A stretch of DNA of 64,000 nucleotides from Streptomyces sp. NBC_00237 (lineage in GTDB: Bacteria > Actinomycetota > Actinomycetes > Streptomycetales > Streptomycetaceae): positions 186,001-250,000 of the forward strand of contig NZ_JAPEMT010000003.1 of the NCBI RefSeq assembly GCF_026342435.1. The letters are read 5' to 3'. Below, one piece after another: positions 32,321-41,286 of this stretch. A program made the translations under genes and the position numbers. How positions within the stretch are numbered: position 1 is the stretch's first letter; every line of letters begins with the position of its first letter. Under the pieces are notes generated by a model. The model was not told where the DNA came from, ran no database searches, and was given only the letters and a program-made list of their open reading frames with translations.

Positions 32321-35300
32321 ATGACCATCGAGCTGACCCTGCTGCCGCGCGTCGCCTGCCGCGGGCAGGAGGTCACCGCACCCCGGCTGCGCGCCCTCCT
32401 CGCCCTCCTCGCGGGAGACCTGCGCGCCGGGTCCGGCACGGAGCGGCTCGTACGGGGGCTGTGGCCGGACGGCGGGTTGCCCGAGCGGCCGGGGAAGGCG
32501 CTCCAGGTCCTGGTGTCCCGGGCGCGGGCCCAGTGGGGTGCCGACCTCCTCGTGAGCACGCCCACCGGATACCGGCTCGGCCTCACCGAGGAACAGGTCG
32601 ACAGCTCCGCACTGCTCCTGCATGCCGCCGCGAGCGCCGAACGGGCCGGGGCCGGTGACCATGCGGCGGCGCTGGCCGCCGCCGAAGCGGGCCTCGCCCT
32701 GTGGGAGACGGGCCACGCGGTCGGCGACTCACGCGACCCGGTGGCCGCCCTGCGCACCGCACGCGCTCCCGTCCGCGACACGCTCGTACGGACGCGAGCG
32801 CTCGCCCTCGCTCGCCTCGGACGGCATCCGGAGGCCGTCGGACCCCTGGCCGAGGCCGCCGCGCGAAGGCCCCGCGACGAGGAGGTCCTCGCCGAACTCC
32901 TGCGCGGCGAGGCCGCGACGACAGGCCCGCCCGCCGCGCTCGCCCGCTACGAGACGTACCGCCGCACCCTGCGCGAGACCCTCGGAACGGAACCCGGAGC
33001 TCAACTACGCGCCGTACAGAAGGAGTTGCTGCTCGCTGATCAGCCCGTCGCACGGTACGGCGTGCCGCACGAGCCCAACCCCCTCCTCGGCCGCGACGAG
33101 GACATCACGGCGGTGGAACGACTGGGAGAGCGGGCGCGGGTCGTCACGGTCGTGGGTCCCGGCGGGCTCGGCAAGACCCGGCTGGCCCACGCGGTCAGCC
33201 GCCGGGCCGCACAGCCCGTCGTGCACGTCGTGCCGCTCGTCGCCGTCACGGCGGACGCCGACGTGGCCACCGCGGTCGCCACGTCGGTGGCCTCCGCACT
33301 CGGCGCGGGCGACGGCGTCCGCAAGAGGCAGGGCCCCGGACACCCCGTCCCCGCCATCCTGGCCGCCCTCGGCCCGGGGCCCGCCCTGCTCGTCCTCGAC
33401 AACTGCGAGCAGGTCGTCGAAGGCGTCGCCGACCTCGTGCACGCCCTGGTCTCCGCCGCGAAGGACCTGCGGGTGCTCGCCACCAGCCGGGCACCGCTCG
33501 GCCTCACCTCCGAAGCGCTGTACGCGCTGCCCGAACTCGGCCTCGACACCTGCGTCGAACTGTTCGGGCAGCGGGCCCGGGCCGCCCGGCCCGGCGTGGA
33601 GCTGCCGCCGGACGAGGTCGCCGCACTCTGCCGCCACCTCGACGGGCTTCCGCTCGCCGTGGAACTGGCCGCCGCACGGGCCAAGGCTCTGTCCGTACGG
33701 GAGATCGCGCACCGCCTCGAAGACCGGTTCGCCCTGCTCAGGGGCAGCGCGCGGGACGCCCCTGAGCGGCACCGCACGCTGCACGCCGTCGTGGAGTGGA
33801 GCTGGAACCTCCTGCCCGAAGAGGCCAGGGCGGCCATGCGCATGCTGTCGGTGTTCCCCGGCGGCTTCACCGGCGAGGCGGCGCAGGCGGTTCTCGGCGA
33901 GGATCCGCTGCACCTCCTGGAACAGCTCGCCGGGCAGTCGCTGCTCACCGTCGCCGACACCCCGGCCGGGGTGCGGTTCCGGATGCTGGAGGCCGTACGG
34001 GAGTTCAGCACCGCGCGGTGCGTGGAGGCGGGCGGCGACGAGGAGGCACTCGGCCGGTTCCTGCGCTGGGCGCGGGACTTCGGGGTGGCGCACCACGACG
34101 TGCTGTTCGGCGCGGACGTGCTGGCCTCCTGGGACCGGGTCAGGGCCGAGCAGGACAACCTCGTACCGGCACTGCGGCACGCACTCGCCCACGACGACGG
34201 CCCTGCCGTCGCCGCGCTGACCGCCGTGCTCGCCGCCCTGTGGGCGACCGACGCCAACTACCCCCGACTGGCCGCCCTCGGCGCCGAGACCGGTCCGCCG
34301 CTCTCCCACTACCGTCCCGACCCCGAGCACGTCGAGGTGGCGCGGGCCGCCGCCGTGCTGTGTACGGCGGGCCTGTTCATGGGCTTCGGCGCGCAGCTCG
34401 TACGCCATCTGGTGACGCTGCGCAGGCTGCCGCCCGCCCCGCCGGACACACTGCTGCGGGCCGTCGCAGTCGTGCTGAGCGCGGTCCCCGATTCGCGGCC
34501 GCCAGGACACGAGGTGCTGAACGCCCTGTGCGCCGACCCGAACCCGCTCGTCGCGGGGGTCGCCGAGTGTGTGGCGACGTACGTCTGGGAGTACGCGTAC
34601 GACACGGACCGGGCGATGGCCTCGGTCCACCGGGCGATCACCGCACTGGCCCCGGTCGACAACCCGCCGCTCCAGCTCATGTGCCACTCGCGGCGCAGCG
34701 AGCTGTGCTTGCAGGTGGGCGAGGGCGAGGCCGCGTACGCGCACCTCAGGGCGGCCCTCGGGGTGCTGCCGGGCCTCGGCAACGCGTACGACTACATCGG
34801 CGTCCGGCAGGGCCTGGCCCTGGCCTGTCTCCAGCGCGGCGAGGCCGACGAGGCCGAGTACTGGCTCGGGCGGGCGGACGCCGGGCCCGTCGCGCAGCAG
34901 GACGCCTTCTACAGTCCGGAGGTCGGCGGGCGGGCCGAGATCGCGCTCGCGCGGGGGTGCACGGAGGAGGGGCTGAGACTGTGGCGCAGGGCGGTGGGGC
35001 GGCTGGCGGAGACCGCGGCGGGCGGGGCTTCGGCGGCGGGGGCCCTGGTCTCCGGTGACGCGGCATCCGGTTCGCTCTACCCCGGCGGCGACCACTGGCT
35101 CGACCCCTGGGCGCTCCAGGTCCAGTCGGCGGCGGTGACGGCGCACGCGTACGCGGGCCGGACCGGCGAGGTCGCGGAGGTCCGCGACCGGGTACGGCGG
35201 CAACTGCGGGCGCTGCTCGGCGACTTGTCCCGCTCGCCCCTGGAGATGAGGATGTGCGGAACGATGCTGCACGCGCTGGGCGTGGCGGATCTCGCTTCCG

Positions 35301-35578
35301 GCTGCGCCCTCGCCTCTGACGGCGCTCTGGCCTCTGAGGACGCCCTGGCCTCCGGCGATGCCCTCGCCCTCCGCGCCGTACGCATGATCGCGCTCGCGGA
35401 ACGGCTGCGGGTGCTGCGCGAGTTCCAGCCGACGATGTCGGCGGAGCGGGCCCGGCGGGCGGCCGGGGACGCCGACGGGGCGGCGTACGCCGACGCGGTG
35501 TCGGAGTACGCCGCCCTGGGGCGGGACGAACTGGTGGCAGCTGCGCGGGAGTTGGTGTCTGTGCGACCGCAAGGGTGA
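32321..35578 (+). CDS. AfsR/SARP-like regulator with BTAD and NB-ARC-type ATPase
   Basis: 1085 residues from ATG at 32321. It has an N-terminal OmpR-like winged helix (1-90), a bacterial transcriptional activation domain (about 95-240), an NTPase module with Walker A GPGGLGKT at 279-286 and LLVLDNCEQV (about 355), then a long helical TPR-like C-terminus. Large SARP-type regulators activate secondary-metabolite or transporter genes. Residues about 995-1017 are encoded by four 18-bp DNA repeats giving (C/G/D)ALAS(D/E/G) hexapeptides. It is convergent with a DrrAB-like exporter only 21 bp away. Confidence 0.9.
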   Translation: MTIELTLLPRVACRGQEVTAPRLRALLALLAGDLRAGSGTERLVRGLWPDGGLPERPGKALQVLVSRARAQWGADLLVSTPTGYRLGLTEEQVDSSALLLHAAASAERAGAGDHAAALAAAEAGLALWETGHAVGDSRDPVAALRTARAPVRDTLVRTRALALARLGRHPEAVGPLAEAAARRPRDEEVLAELLRGEAATTGPPAALARYETYRRTLRETLGTEPGAQLRAVQKELLLADQPVARYGVPHEPNPLLGRDEDITAVERLGERARVVTVVGPGGLGKTRLAHAVSRRAAQPVVHVVPLVAVTADADVATAVATSVASALGAGDGVRKRQGPGHPVPAILAALGPGPALLVLDNCEQVVEGVADLVHALVSAAKDLRVLATSRAPLGLTSEALYALPELGLDTCVELFGQRARAARPGVELPPDEVAALCRHLDGLPLAVELAAARAKALSVREIAHRLEDRFALLRGSARDAPERHRTLHAVVEWSWNLLPEEARAAMRMLSVFPGGFTGEAAQAVLGEDPLHLLEQLAGQSLLTVADTPAGVRFRMLEAVREFSTARCVEAGGDEEALGRFLRWARDFGVAHHDVLFGADVLASWDRVRAEQDNLVPALRHALAHDDGPAVAALTAVLAALWATDANYPRLAALGAETGPPLSHYRPDPEHVEVARAAAVLCTAGLFMGFGAQLVRHLVTLRRLPPAPPDTLLRAVAVVLSAVPDSRPPGHEVLNALCADPNPLVAGVAECVATYVWEYAYDTDRAMASVHRAITALAPVDNPPLQLMCHSRRSELCLQVGEGEAAYAHLRAALGVLPGLGNAYDYIGVRQGLALACLQRGEADEAEYWLGRADAGPVAQQDAFYSPEVGGRAEIALARGCTEEGLRLWRRAVGRLAETAAGGASAAGALVSGDAASGSLYPGGDHWLDPWALQVQSAAVTAHAYAGRTGEVAEVRDRVRRQLRALLGDLSRSPLEMRMCGTMLHALGVADLASGCALASDGALASEDALASGDALALRAVRMIALAERLRVLREFQPTMSAERARRAAGDADGAAYADAVSEYAALGRDELVAAARELVSVRPQG

Positions 35579-35599
35579 GCGGGCCCGCTTCGGCCGAGG

Positions 35600-36394
35600 C
35601 TACTTCGGGCCGCGCCGGAACAGTGACGTCGACCAGAAGTAGCCGAGCACGGTCAGCCCCACGCACCACGCCACCGCGAGCCACCCGCTGTGCCCGATCT
35701 CCGTGCCCAGCAGCAGCCCCCGCAGGGTCTCGATGGCGGGCGTGAACGGCTGGTACTCGGCGATCGGCTGGAACCACCCCGGCATCGTCTGGACCGGGAC
35801 GACAGCGCTGGAGATGAGCGGAAGGATCATCAGAGGAAGGGCGTTGTTGCTGGCCGCCTCCGGGTTCGGGCTCGCCATCCCCATGCCGACCGCGATCCAG
35901 GTGAACGCCGTCGCGACCAGTACGAGCAGCCCGAACGCCGCCAGCCACTCCAGCGCCGAGGCGTCCGTGGCCCGGAAGCCGATGGCCACGGCGACGCCCC
36001 CGACGAGGACCACGCTGGCGATCGACTGGATCACGCTGCCGAGGACGTGCCCGATCAGCACGGACCCGCGATGGATCGCCATCGTGCGGAACCGGTCGAT
36101 GATCCCCTCGGTCATGTCCATGGACACGGACACCGCCGTACCGGCCGGGGTCGCGCCGAGGGTCATCAGCAGGATGCCCGGTACGAGATAGGCGATGTAG
36201 TCGGACCGGTCGGCGCCGCCGCCCGCGATGCCCGCGCTCATCACGTCGCCGAAGACGTACACGAAGAGCAGCAGCAGGACGATGGGCATGAGCAGGATGT
36301 TCAGGGTGAGGGAAGGGTAGCGGCGCGCGTGCAGGAGGTTGCGTCGCAGCATGGTGGACGAGTCGCGGGCGACCAGGGAGAGGGTGCTGCTCAT
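35600..36394 (-). CDS. ABC-2 type permease (DrrB-like)
   Basis: 264 residues with six membrane segments and the ABC-2 pattern of daunorubicin-exporter permeases (GVILLMTLGATPAGTAVSVSMDMTEGIIDRFRTMAIHRGSVL region). The start ATG overlaps the stop of the ATPase gene by four bases, so the two are translated together. It forms the transmembrane part of a drug or lipid exporter; the substrate is unknown. Confidence 0.92.
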   Translation of the reverse strand: MSSTLSLVARDSSTMLRRNLLHARRYPSLTLNILLMPIVLLLLFVYVFGDVMSAGIAGGGADRSDYIAYLVPGILLMTLGATPAGTAVSVSMDMTEGIIDRFRTMAIHRGSVLIGHVLGSVIQSIASVVLVGGVAVAIGFRATDASALEWLAAFGLLVLVATAFTWIAVGMGMASPNPEAASNNALPLMILPLISSAVVPVQTMPGWFQPIAEYQPFTPAIETLRGLLLGTEIGHSGWLAVAWCVGLTVLGYFWSTSLFRRGPK

Positions 36395-37476
36395 CGGGCG
36401 GACTCCTTGGTCGGGCTGATCGGGTTGGTCGGGCTGAGCGGGCTGAGCGGGCTGGCCGGGCCGACCGGGTCGGTGGTGGTGCGTGAATGGTCGGCGTGGG
36501 AGCCGTCGGTCCCGCCGGTCAGCGCGAAGAACACGTCGTCGAGGTCGGGTGTGTGCACGGTCAGCCCGTCCGCCTCGACACCGGCCGCGTCCAGCCGGTC
36601 GAGCAGCGAACGCAGCGCGCGCGGACTGCCGTCGTACGGAACCTGGAGCGCCTGCCCCTCGTCCTCGCGGGTGGCCTCCGGCAGCTCCCGCACCGCGGCC
36701 CCGTAGGCCCCGGGACCGGCGAACCTGACCCGTACGTGCCCTCCGGGAACGAGTCGCTTCAGCTCCTCCGCCGTCCCCTCGGCCGCGATCTTCCCCTCGC
36801 TCAACACGGCGATCCGGTCGGCGAGTTGATCGGCCTCCTCCAGATACTGCGTGGTGAGGAAGACGGTCACGCCATCGGCGACCAGCTCCCGGACGATCTC
36901 CCAGGTACGGTGACGGCTGCGCGGGTCGAGACCGGTGGTCGGCTCGTCGAGGAAGATGATGCGCGGGCCACCGACCAGCGTCATGGCGATGTCGAGCCGC
37001 CGCCTCATGCCGCCGGAGTATCCGACGGCGGGCCGCTTCGCCGCCTCCGTGAGGTCGAAGCGCGCGAGGAGTTCGGTGGTGACCCGGCGGCCCTCGCGGC
37101 GCGGCAAGTGGTGCAGATCCGCCATGAGCATCATGTTCTCCTCCCCGGTGATCAGCCCGTCGACGGCGGAGAACTGCCCGGTGACTCCGATCCGGGTGCG
37201 TACGGCCTGCGGGTCGGCGGCCACGTCGTGCCCGCCGACCCGCAGGGTTTCGGCCTCGCCGCCGATGAGGGTCGAGAGGATCTTGACGGCGGTGGTCTTG
37301 CCCGCTCCGTTCGGGCCGAGCAGCGCGAAGACGCTGCCGGTGGGCACGGTCAGGTCGATCCCGTCGAGCACGGTCCGGTCCCCGTACGACTTGCGCAGTT
37401 CCCTGGCTTCGACGGCGAGGGGGCGTACGGCCGGGGCCGGAGGTGGGGGCGGGGGTGAGGTGGTGGAGGTCGTCAT
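36391..37476 (-). CDS. ABC exporter ATP-binding protein (DrrA-like)
   Basis: 361 residues. Walker A GPNGAGKTT, signature YSGGMRRRLD, Walker B IIFLDEPTTGLD, and the DrrA-specific C-terminal domain after about residue 230. The extreme C-terminus is a Pro/Ser-rich low-complexity run of SPLSP and NPISP units encoded by short DNA repeats (about 36400-36470). The ATPase drives the co-encoded permease. It is divergent from the nitrilase gene. Such DrrAB pairs often confer self-resistance to polyketides, but no biosynthetic genes are present here. Confidence 0.93.
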   Translation of the reverse strand: MTTSTTSPPPPPPAPAVRPLAVEARELRKSYGDRTVLDGIDLTVPTGSVFALLGPNGAGKTTAVKILSTLIGGEAETLRVGGHDVAADPQAVRTRIGVTGQFSAVDGLITGEENMMLMADLHHLPRREGRRVTTELLARFDLTEAAKRPAVGYSGGMRRRLDIAMTLVGGPRIIFLDEPTTGLDPRSRHRTWEIVRELVADGVTVFLTTQYLEEADQLADRIAVLSEGKIAAEGTAEELKRLVPGGHVRVRFAGPGAYGAAVRELPEATREDEGQALQVPYDGSPRALRSLLDRLDAAGVEADGLTVHTPDLDDVFFALTGGTDGSHADHSRTTTDPVGPASPLSPLSPTNPISPTKESAR

Positions 37477-37592
37477 GGAGCAGAGCGTGCGGCAGCCCGC
37501 ATTCAGTGCGCCTTCAGCTCGCGTTCCGTGCGGTCTCGGAAGGGTTTCAGGACCTCTTGAAGGAGCGGTCTCCGCGGTGCGAGGATCGCGCC

Positions 37593-38513
37593 ATGCGCGT
37601 CGCTGCCGCTCAACTCCGTTGCCCCTGGCTCGATCCCACCGCCGGTACGTCGAAGGTGGTGGAGTACCTGGAGAAGGCGGCGGCGGACGACGTCGGCCTG
37701 GTCGCGTTCCCCGAGACCTTCCTGTCGGGCTATCCGTTCTGGCTGAAGCACACCGACGGCGCGCGCTTCGGCGACCCCGAGCAGAAGCGGGCGTACGCCG
37801 CCTATCTCGACGCGGCGGTCGAGCTGACCGGACCCCATCTCGCCAGGATCACCGAAGCCGTCCGCGACCTGGCCGTCTTCACCTACCTCGGCATCACGGA
37901 ACGCGTACACGGCACCGTGTACTGCACGCTGCTCGCGATCTCCCCGACGTCCGGCATCGTCAGCGCCCACCGCAAACTCATGCCCACGTACGAGGAACGC
38001 CTGGTGTGGGGGACCGGCGACGGCCACGGACTGCGCGTGCACCAGGTCGACGACATCCGGGTCGGCGGCCTCAACTGCTGGGAGAACTGGATGCCGTTGG
38101 CCCGGCACTCCCTCTACGCCCAGGGCGAGGACCTCCACGTGTCGGTCTGGCCGGGCTCCACCCGCAACACCACGGACATCACCCGGTTCATCGCCCAGGA
38201 GGGGCGGGTCTACTCGCTCGCCGCCGGGGCGCTCTTCTCGTACGAGGACATCCCCGCCGACTTCCCCTTCCGGGACCGTCTGGCCGACCGGATCTCCCAC
38301 TGCGACGGAGGTTCGGCCATCGCGGGCCCGGACGGGGAGTGGATCGTCGCACCCGTCTCCGGGAAGGAGATGCTGGTCACCGCCGACATCGACCCCGCCG
38401 TGGTCCGGGCCGAGCGGCAGAACTTCGACCCGGTCGGCCACTACGCGCGCGGTGACGTCTTCGACGTGCGGGTCGACCGGACGCGGCTGGCTCCGGCGCG
38501 GTTCAGCGACTGA
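37593..38513 (+). CDS. Nitrilase (carbon-nitrogen hydrolase)
   Basis: 306 residues from ATG at 37593. The catalytic triad Glu-Lys-Cys is intact: E41 (FPETFLSGYP), K128 (HRKLMPTYEERLVWG) and C162 (NCWENWMP). The CWEN context and GYPFW stretch indicate a true nitrilase (branch 1), converting nitriles to carboxylates and ammonia, rather than an amidase. It stands alone; no aldoxime dehydratase is next to it. A role in detoxifying plant or soil nitriles is an inference from the family. Confidence 0.92.
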   Translation: MRVAAAQLRCPWLDPTAGTSKVVEYLEKAAADDVGLVAFPETFLSGYPFWLKHTDGARFGDPEQKRAYAAYLDAAVELTGPHLARITEAVRDLAVFTYLGITERVHGTVYCTLLAISPTSGIVSAHRKLMPTYEERLVWGTGDGHGLRVHQVDDIRVGGLNCWENWMPLARHSLYAQGEDLHVSVWPGSTRNTTDITRFIAQEGRVYSLAAGALFSYEDIPADFPFRDRLADRISHCDGGSAIAGPDGEWIVAPVSGKEMLVTADIDPAVVRAERQNFDPVGHYARGDVFDVRVDRTRLAPARFSD

Positions 38514-38586
38514 GTGCGCGATGTGGGGGAGCTGGGGTTACGGCCGGGGGCTCCGCCCCCGGACCCCCGTGCCGCCTTCGGCGGCC

Positions 38587-38606
38587 GCGCAGTTCCCCGC
38601 GCCCCT
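38587..38606 (+). repeat. 20-bp interspersed repeat, copy 1
   Basis: GCGCAGTTCCCCGCGCCCCT, identical to 49443-49462. It lies in the nitrilase/GNAT intergenic region next to a GGGCTCCGCCCCCGG hairpin. This phrase recurs in streptomycete intergenic DNA. Confidence 0.7.
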
Positions 38607-38639
38607 TAGCGGCATTGTCGTTCGTGCGATTATCCCCGG

Positions 38640-39173
38640 GTGAATGATCTTCGCCTTCGGCTCGCCGCCGACACCGACCTCGCCGACCTCGTCCGGCTGC
38701 GCGACGACGCCGCCCGCTGGATGCTCGCCCAGGGCATCACCGGCCAGTGGCGTCCCGGTGAGCTGGACGGGGACCACTTCCGCAGGATCATGGAGCGCGG
38801 CGAGGTCTGGGTGGCCGAGTCCGACGGGCGCGTGGTCGGGGCCTGGGAACTGTGGTGGGAGGACGAGGACGCCTGGGGTCCGCAGCCCCCGAACGCCGGG
38901 TACGTGCACCGGCTGATGGTCGACCACGACAGGGTCGCTCCGGGGGCGGGCGGGCAGTTGCTGCGGGCGGCGGAGCGCCGGGTCGCCGAGAAGGGCCGCG
39001 CGTGGGTACGGCTGGACTGCCTGGCCGGAAACGAACGCCTGACCTCGTACTACCTCGACTCCGGCTATCGGATCGTCGGCAGCAAGGAGGGCAAGCCGCA
39101 GCCGGGCGGCCCGCCGAAGTCCTTCACGCTGCTGGAGAAGGCCGCAGGGGAGCCCGTGGCCGAGAGCCCGTGA
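38640..39173 (+). CDS. GNAT family N-acetyltransferase
   Basis: 177 residues from a GTG. A single GNAT domain: LRLAADTDLADLVRLRDDAARWM at the N-terminus, the acetyl-CoA region VHRLMVDHDRVAPGAGGQLLRAAER, and NERLTSYYLDSGYRI near the end. The substrate is unknown. A long hairpin immediately after the stop ends transcription. Confidence 0.85.
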   Translation: MNDLRLRLAADTDLADLVRLRDDAARWMLAQGITGQWRPGELDGDHFRRIMERGEVWVAESDGRVVGAWELWWEDEDAWGPQPPNAGYVHRLMVDHDRVAPGAGGQLLRAAERRVAEKGRAWVRLDCLAGNERLTSYYLDSGYRIVGSKEGKPQPGGPPKSFTLLEKAAGEPVAESP

Positions 39174-39176
39174 CCA

Positions 39177-39213
39177 CCGGGGGCCCGTGGCGACGATCAC
39201 CACGGGCCCCCGG
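39177..39213. terminator. Bidirectional hairpin terminator
   Basis: A perfect 14-bp stem, CCGGGGGCCCGTGG (39177-39190) and CCACGGGCCCCCGG (39200-39213), with a 9-nt loop, sits between the convergent GNAT (+) and etfA (-) genes. Confidence 0.8.
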
Positions 39214-39319
39214 GAAGCGGGTGCTGCGGACCCGTCGGACGGATCACGTTCGGTTGGACGGGCAACGTCCCGTCGGACGGGTCGCGTTTCGTTGGACGGG
39301 ACGTGACCCGTCTGCCGGA

Positions 39320-40282
39320 TCAGCCCTTGCGGGAGGTGACCTCTTCGGTGAGCTGGGGGACGACGTTGAAGAGGTCGCCGACGACGCCGTAGTCGACGAG
39401 GTCGAAGATCGGGGCTTCGGCGTCCTTGTTGATCGCGACGATGGTCTTCGAGGTCTGCATACCGGCCCGGTGCTGGATCGCGCCGGAGATGCCGGAGGCG
39501 ATGTACAGCTGCGGGGAGACACTCTTGCCGGTCTGGCCGACCTGGTTGGAGTGCGGGTACCAGCCCGCGTCCACGGCGGCGCGGGAGGCGCCGACGGCCG
39601 CGCCGAGGGAGTCGGCGAGCTTCTCGATGACGGAGAAGTTCTCCGCGCCGTTGACGCCCCGGCCGCCGGAGACCACGATCGCGGCCTCGGTCAGCTCCGG
39701 ACGCCCGGTGGACTCCCGGGGGGTGCGGGACACGACCTTCGTACCGGTGGCCGCGTCGGAGAACGACACCGTCAGGGCCTCGACCGCACCGGCGGCGGGG
39801 GCGGCCTCGACCGGGGCCGAGTTCGGCTTGACGGTGATGACCGGGACACCCCGCGAGACCCGGGACTTGGTGGTGTAGGACGCGGCGAACGCGGCCTGCG
39901 TGGCCACCGGGCCCTCCGGTCCGGCTTCGAGGTCGACGGCGTCGGTGATGAGGCCGGACTGGATCCGCACCGCGAGACGGGCCGCGATCTCCTTGCCCTC
40001 CGCCGAGGACGGCACCAGCACGGCCACCGGCGACACCGCGGCGAACGCGGCCTGGAGGGCGTCGACCTTCGGCACCACCAGGTAGTCACCGAACTCCGGG
40101 GCGTCCACGCTCAGCACCCGGGTCGCCCCGTGCTCCCCGAGGACGGGGGCGGCGGCGTCGCCACCGGCCCCCAGGAACACCGCGACCGGCTCACCGATCC
40201 GCCGGGCGAGAGTCAGCAGTTCCAGGGTGGGCTTGCGGACGGCACCGTCCACGTGGTCGACATAGACGAGAACTTCAGCCAT
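39320..40282 (-). CDS. etfA: Electron transfer flavoprotein alpha subunit
   Basis: 320 residues from ATG with an AGGAG site. The C-terminal FAD-binding domain has the ETF-alpha signature around GGRGVNGAENF and QLYIASGISGAIQHRAGMQTSKTIVAINKD. With EtfB it shuttles electrons from acyl-CoA dehydrogenases to the respiratory chain. It lies 54 bp downstream of etfB in the same operon. Confidence 0.97.
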   Translation of the reverse strand: MAEVLVYVDHVDGAVRKPTLELLTLARRIGEPVAVFLGAGGDAAAPVLGEHGATRVLSVDAPEFGDYLVVPKVDALQAAFAAVSPVAVLVPSSAEGKEIAARLAVRIQSGLITDAVDLEAGPEGPVATQAAFAASYTTKSRVSRGVPVITVKPNSAPVEAAPAAGAVEALTVSFSDAATGTKVVSRTPRESTGRPELTEAAIVVSGGRGVNGAENFSVIEKLADSLGAAVGASRAAVDAGWYPHSNQVGQTGKSVSPQLYIASGISGAIQHRAGMQTSKTIVAINKDAEAPIFDLVDYGVVGDLFNVVPQLTEEVTSRKG

Positions 40283-40336
40283 GGGAAAGCTCCTGCGAAG
40301 ACGAAGGGAAGAAGACGAGAAGGGGCGGGCGCGGGC

Positions 40337-41122
40337 TCAGATGAACTTCTGGCCCGCGAGGAACGCGGCGAGCTGCTTGCCGCCCTCGCCCTCGTCCTTG
40401 ACGATCGTGCCCGCGGTGCGCTCGGGACGCTTGTCCGCCGCGTCGACTGCGGTCCAGGAGCCTGCCAGGCCCACCAGCTCGGCCTCCAGGTCCAGGTCGT
40501 CCAGGTCCAGGGACTCCACCGGCTTCTTCTTCGCCGCCATGATCCCCTTGAACGAGGGGTAGCGGGCCTCACCGGACTGGTCGGTCACCGACACCACGGC
40601 CGGGAGGGAGGCTTCGAGCTGCTCGGAGGCCGCGTCGCCGTCCCGGCGGCCAGTCACCTTGCCGTCGGCGACCTTGACCTCGGACAGCAGGGTGACCTGC
40701 GGGACACCCAGGCGCTCGGCCAGGATCGCCGGGAGCACACCCATCGTGCCGTCGGTGGACGCCATACCGGCGATCACCAGGTCGTAACCCGTCTTCTCGA
40801 TCGCCTTCGCGAGCACCAGCGACGTCGCCATCACGTCGGAGCCGTGCAGATCGTCGTCCTCGACGTGCACCGCCTTGTCCGCACCCATCGACAACGCCTT
40901 GCGCAGCGCGTCCTTCGCGTCCTCGGGACCCACCGTCAGCACGGTGATCTCCGCGTCATCGGCCTCGTCCGCGATCTGCAGCGCCTGCTCGACCGCGTAC
41001 TCGTCCAGCTCCGACAGCAGACCGTCGACATCGTCCCGGTCGACCGTCAGGTCATCGGCGAAGTGCCGGTCGCCAGTGGCGTCGGGCACGTACTTCACAC
41101 AGACAACGATCCTCAAGCTCAC
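40337..41122 (-). CDS. etfB: Electron transfer flavoprotein beta subunit
   Basis: 261 residues from a GTG at 41122 with an AAGGAG site; the longer frame to 41224 would cross the operator region and is rejected. SLRIVVCVKYVPDAT at the start and the ETF-beta signature VIAGMASTDGTMGVLPAILAERLG are clear. It is the first gene of etfBA, divergent from a TetR regulator, with two operator palindromes between them. Confidence 0.97.
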   Translation of the reverse strand: MSLRIVVCVKYVPDATGDRHFADDLTVDRDDVDGLLSELDEYAVEQALQIADEADDAEITVLTVGPEDAKDALRKALSMGADKAVHVEDDDLHGSDVMATSLVLAKAIEKTGYDLVIAGMASTDGTMGVLPAILAERLGVPQVTLLSEVKVADGKVTGRRDGDAASEQLEASLPAVVSVTDQSGEARYPSFKGIMAAKKKPVESLDLDDLDLEAELVGLAGSWTAVDAADKRPERTAGTIVKDEGEGGKQLAAFLAGQKFI

Positions 41123-41219
41123 GCCGAGTCTCCTTACACAGACGGTCACATACGGGACACATGCGGGTCGCGCACACGAAGCGATTGCAGAACGCGCACG
41201 ATGGATGTCTCGAACATAT

Positions 41220-41254
41220 GGCACTGAGTACCCTCTGTAAATGCATTGAGTGCC
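41220..41254. promoter_or_regulatory. Paired operators between etfB and tetR
   Basis: The 13-bp palindromes GGCACTGAGTACC (41220-41232) and TGCATTGAGTGCC (41242-41254) are spaced 22 bp start to start. Both fit (G/A)GCACT-S-AGTRCC; the second has one mismatch in the arm. They likely bind the TetR protein encoded at 41287 and control both etfBA and tetR. Confidence 0.7.
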
Positions 41255-41286
41255 ACATTTGAGGGTTCCGGTGTTACGTTCCCCGC

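Noticed and set aside
40337..41224. etfB starting at 41224
   Set aside because: The extension would run through the operator (41220-41232) and lacks ETF similarity; the GTG at 41122 has an AAGGAG site and starts with the conserved N-terminus.
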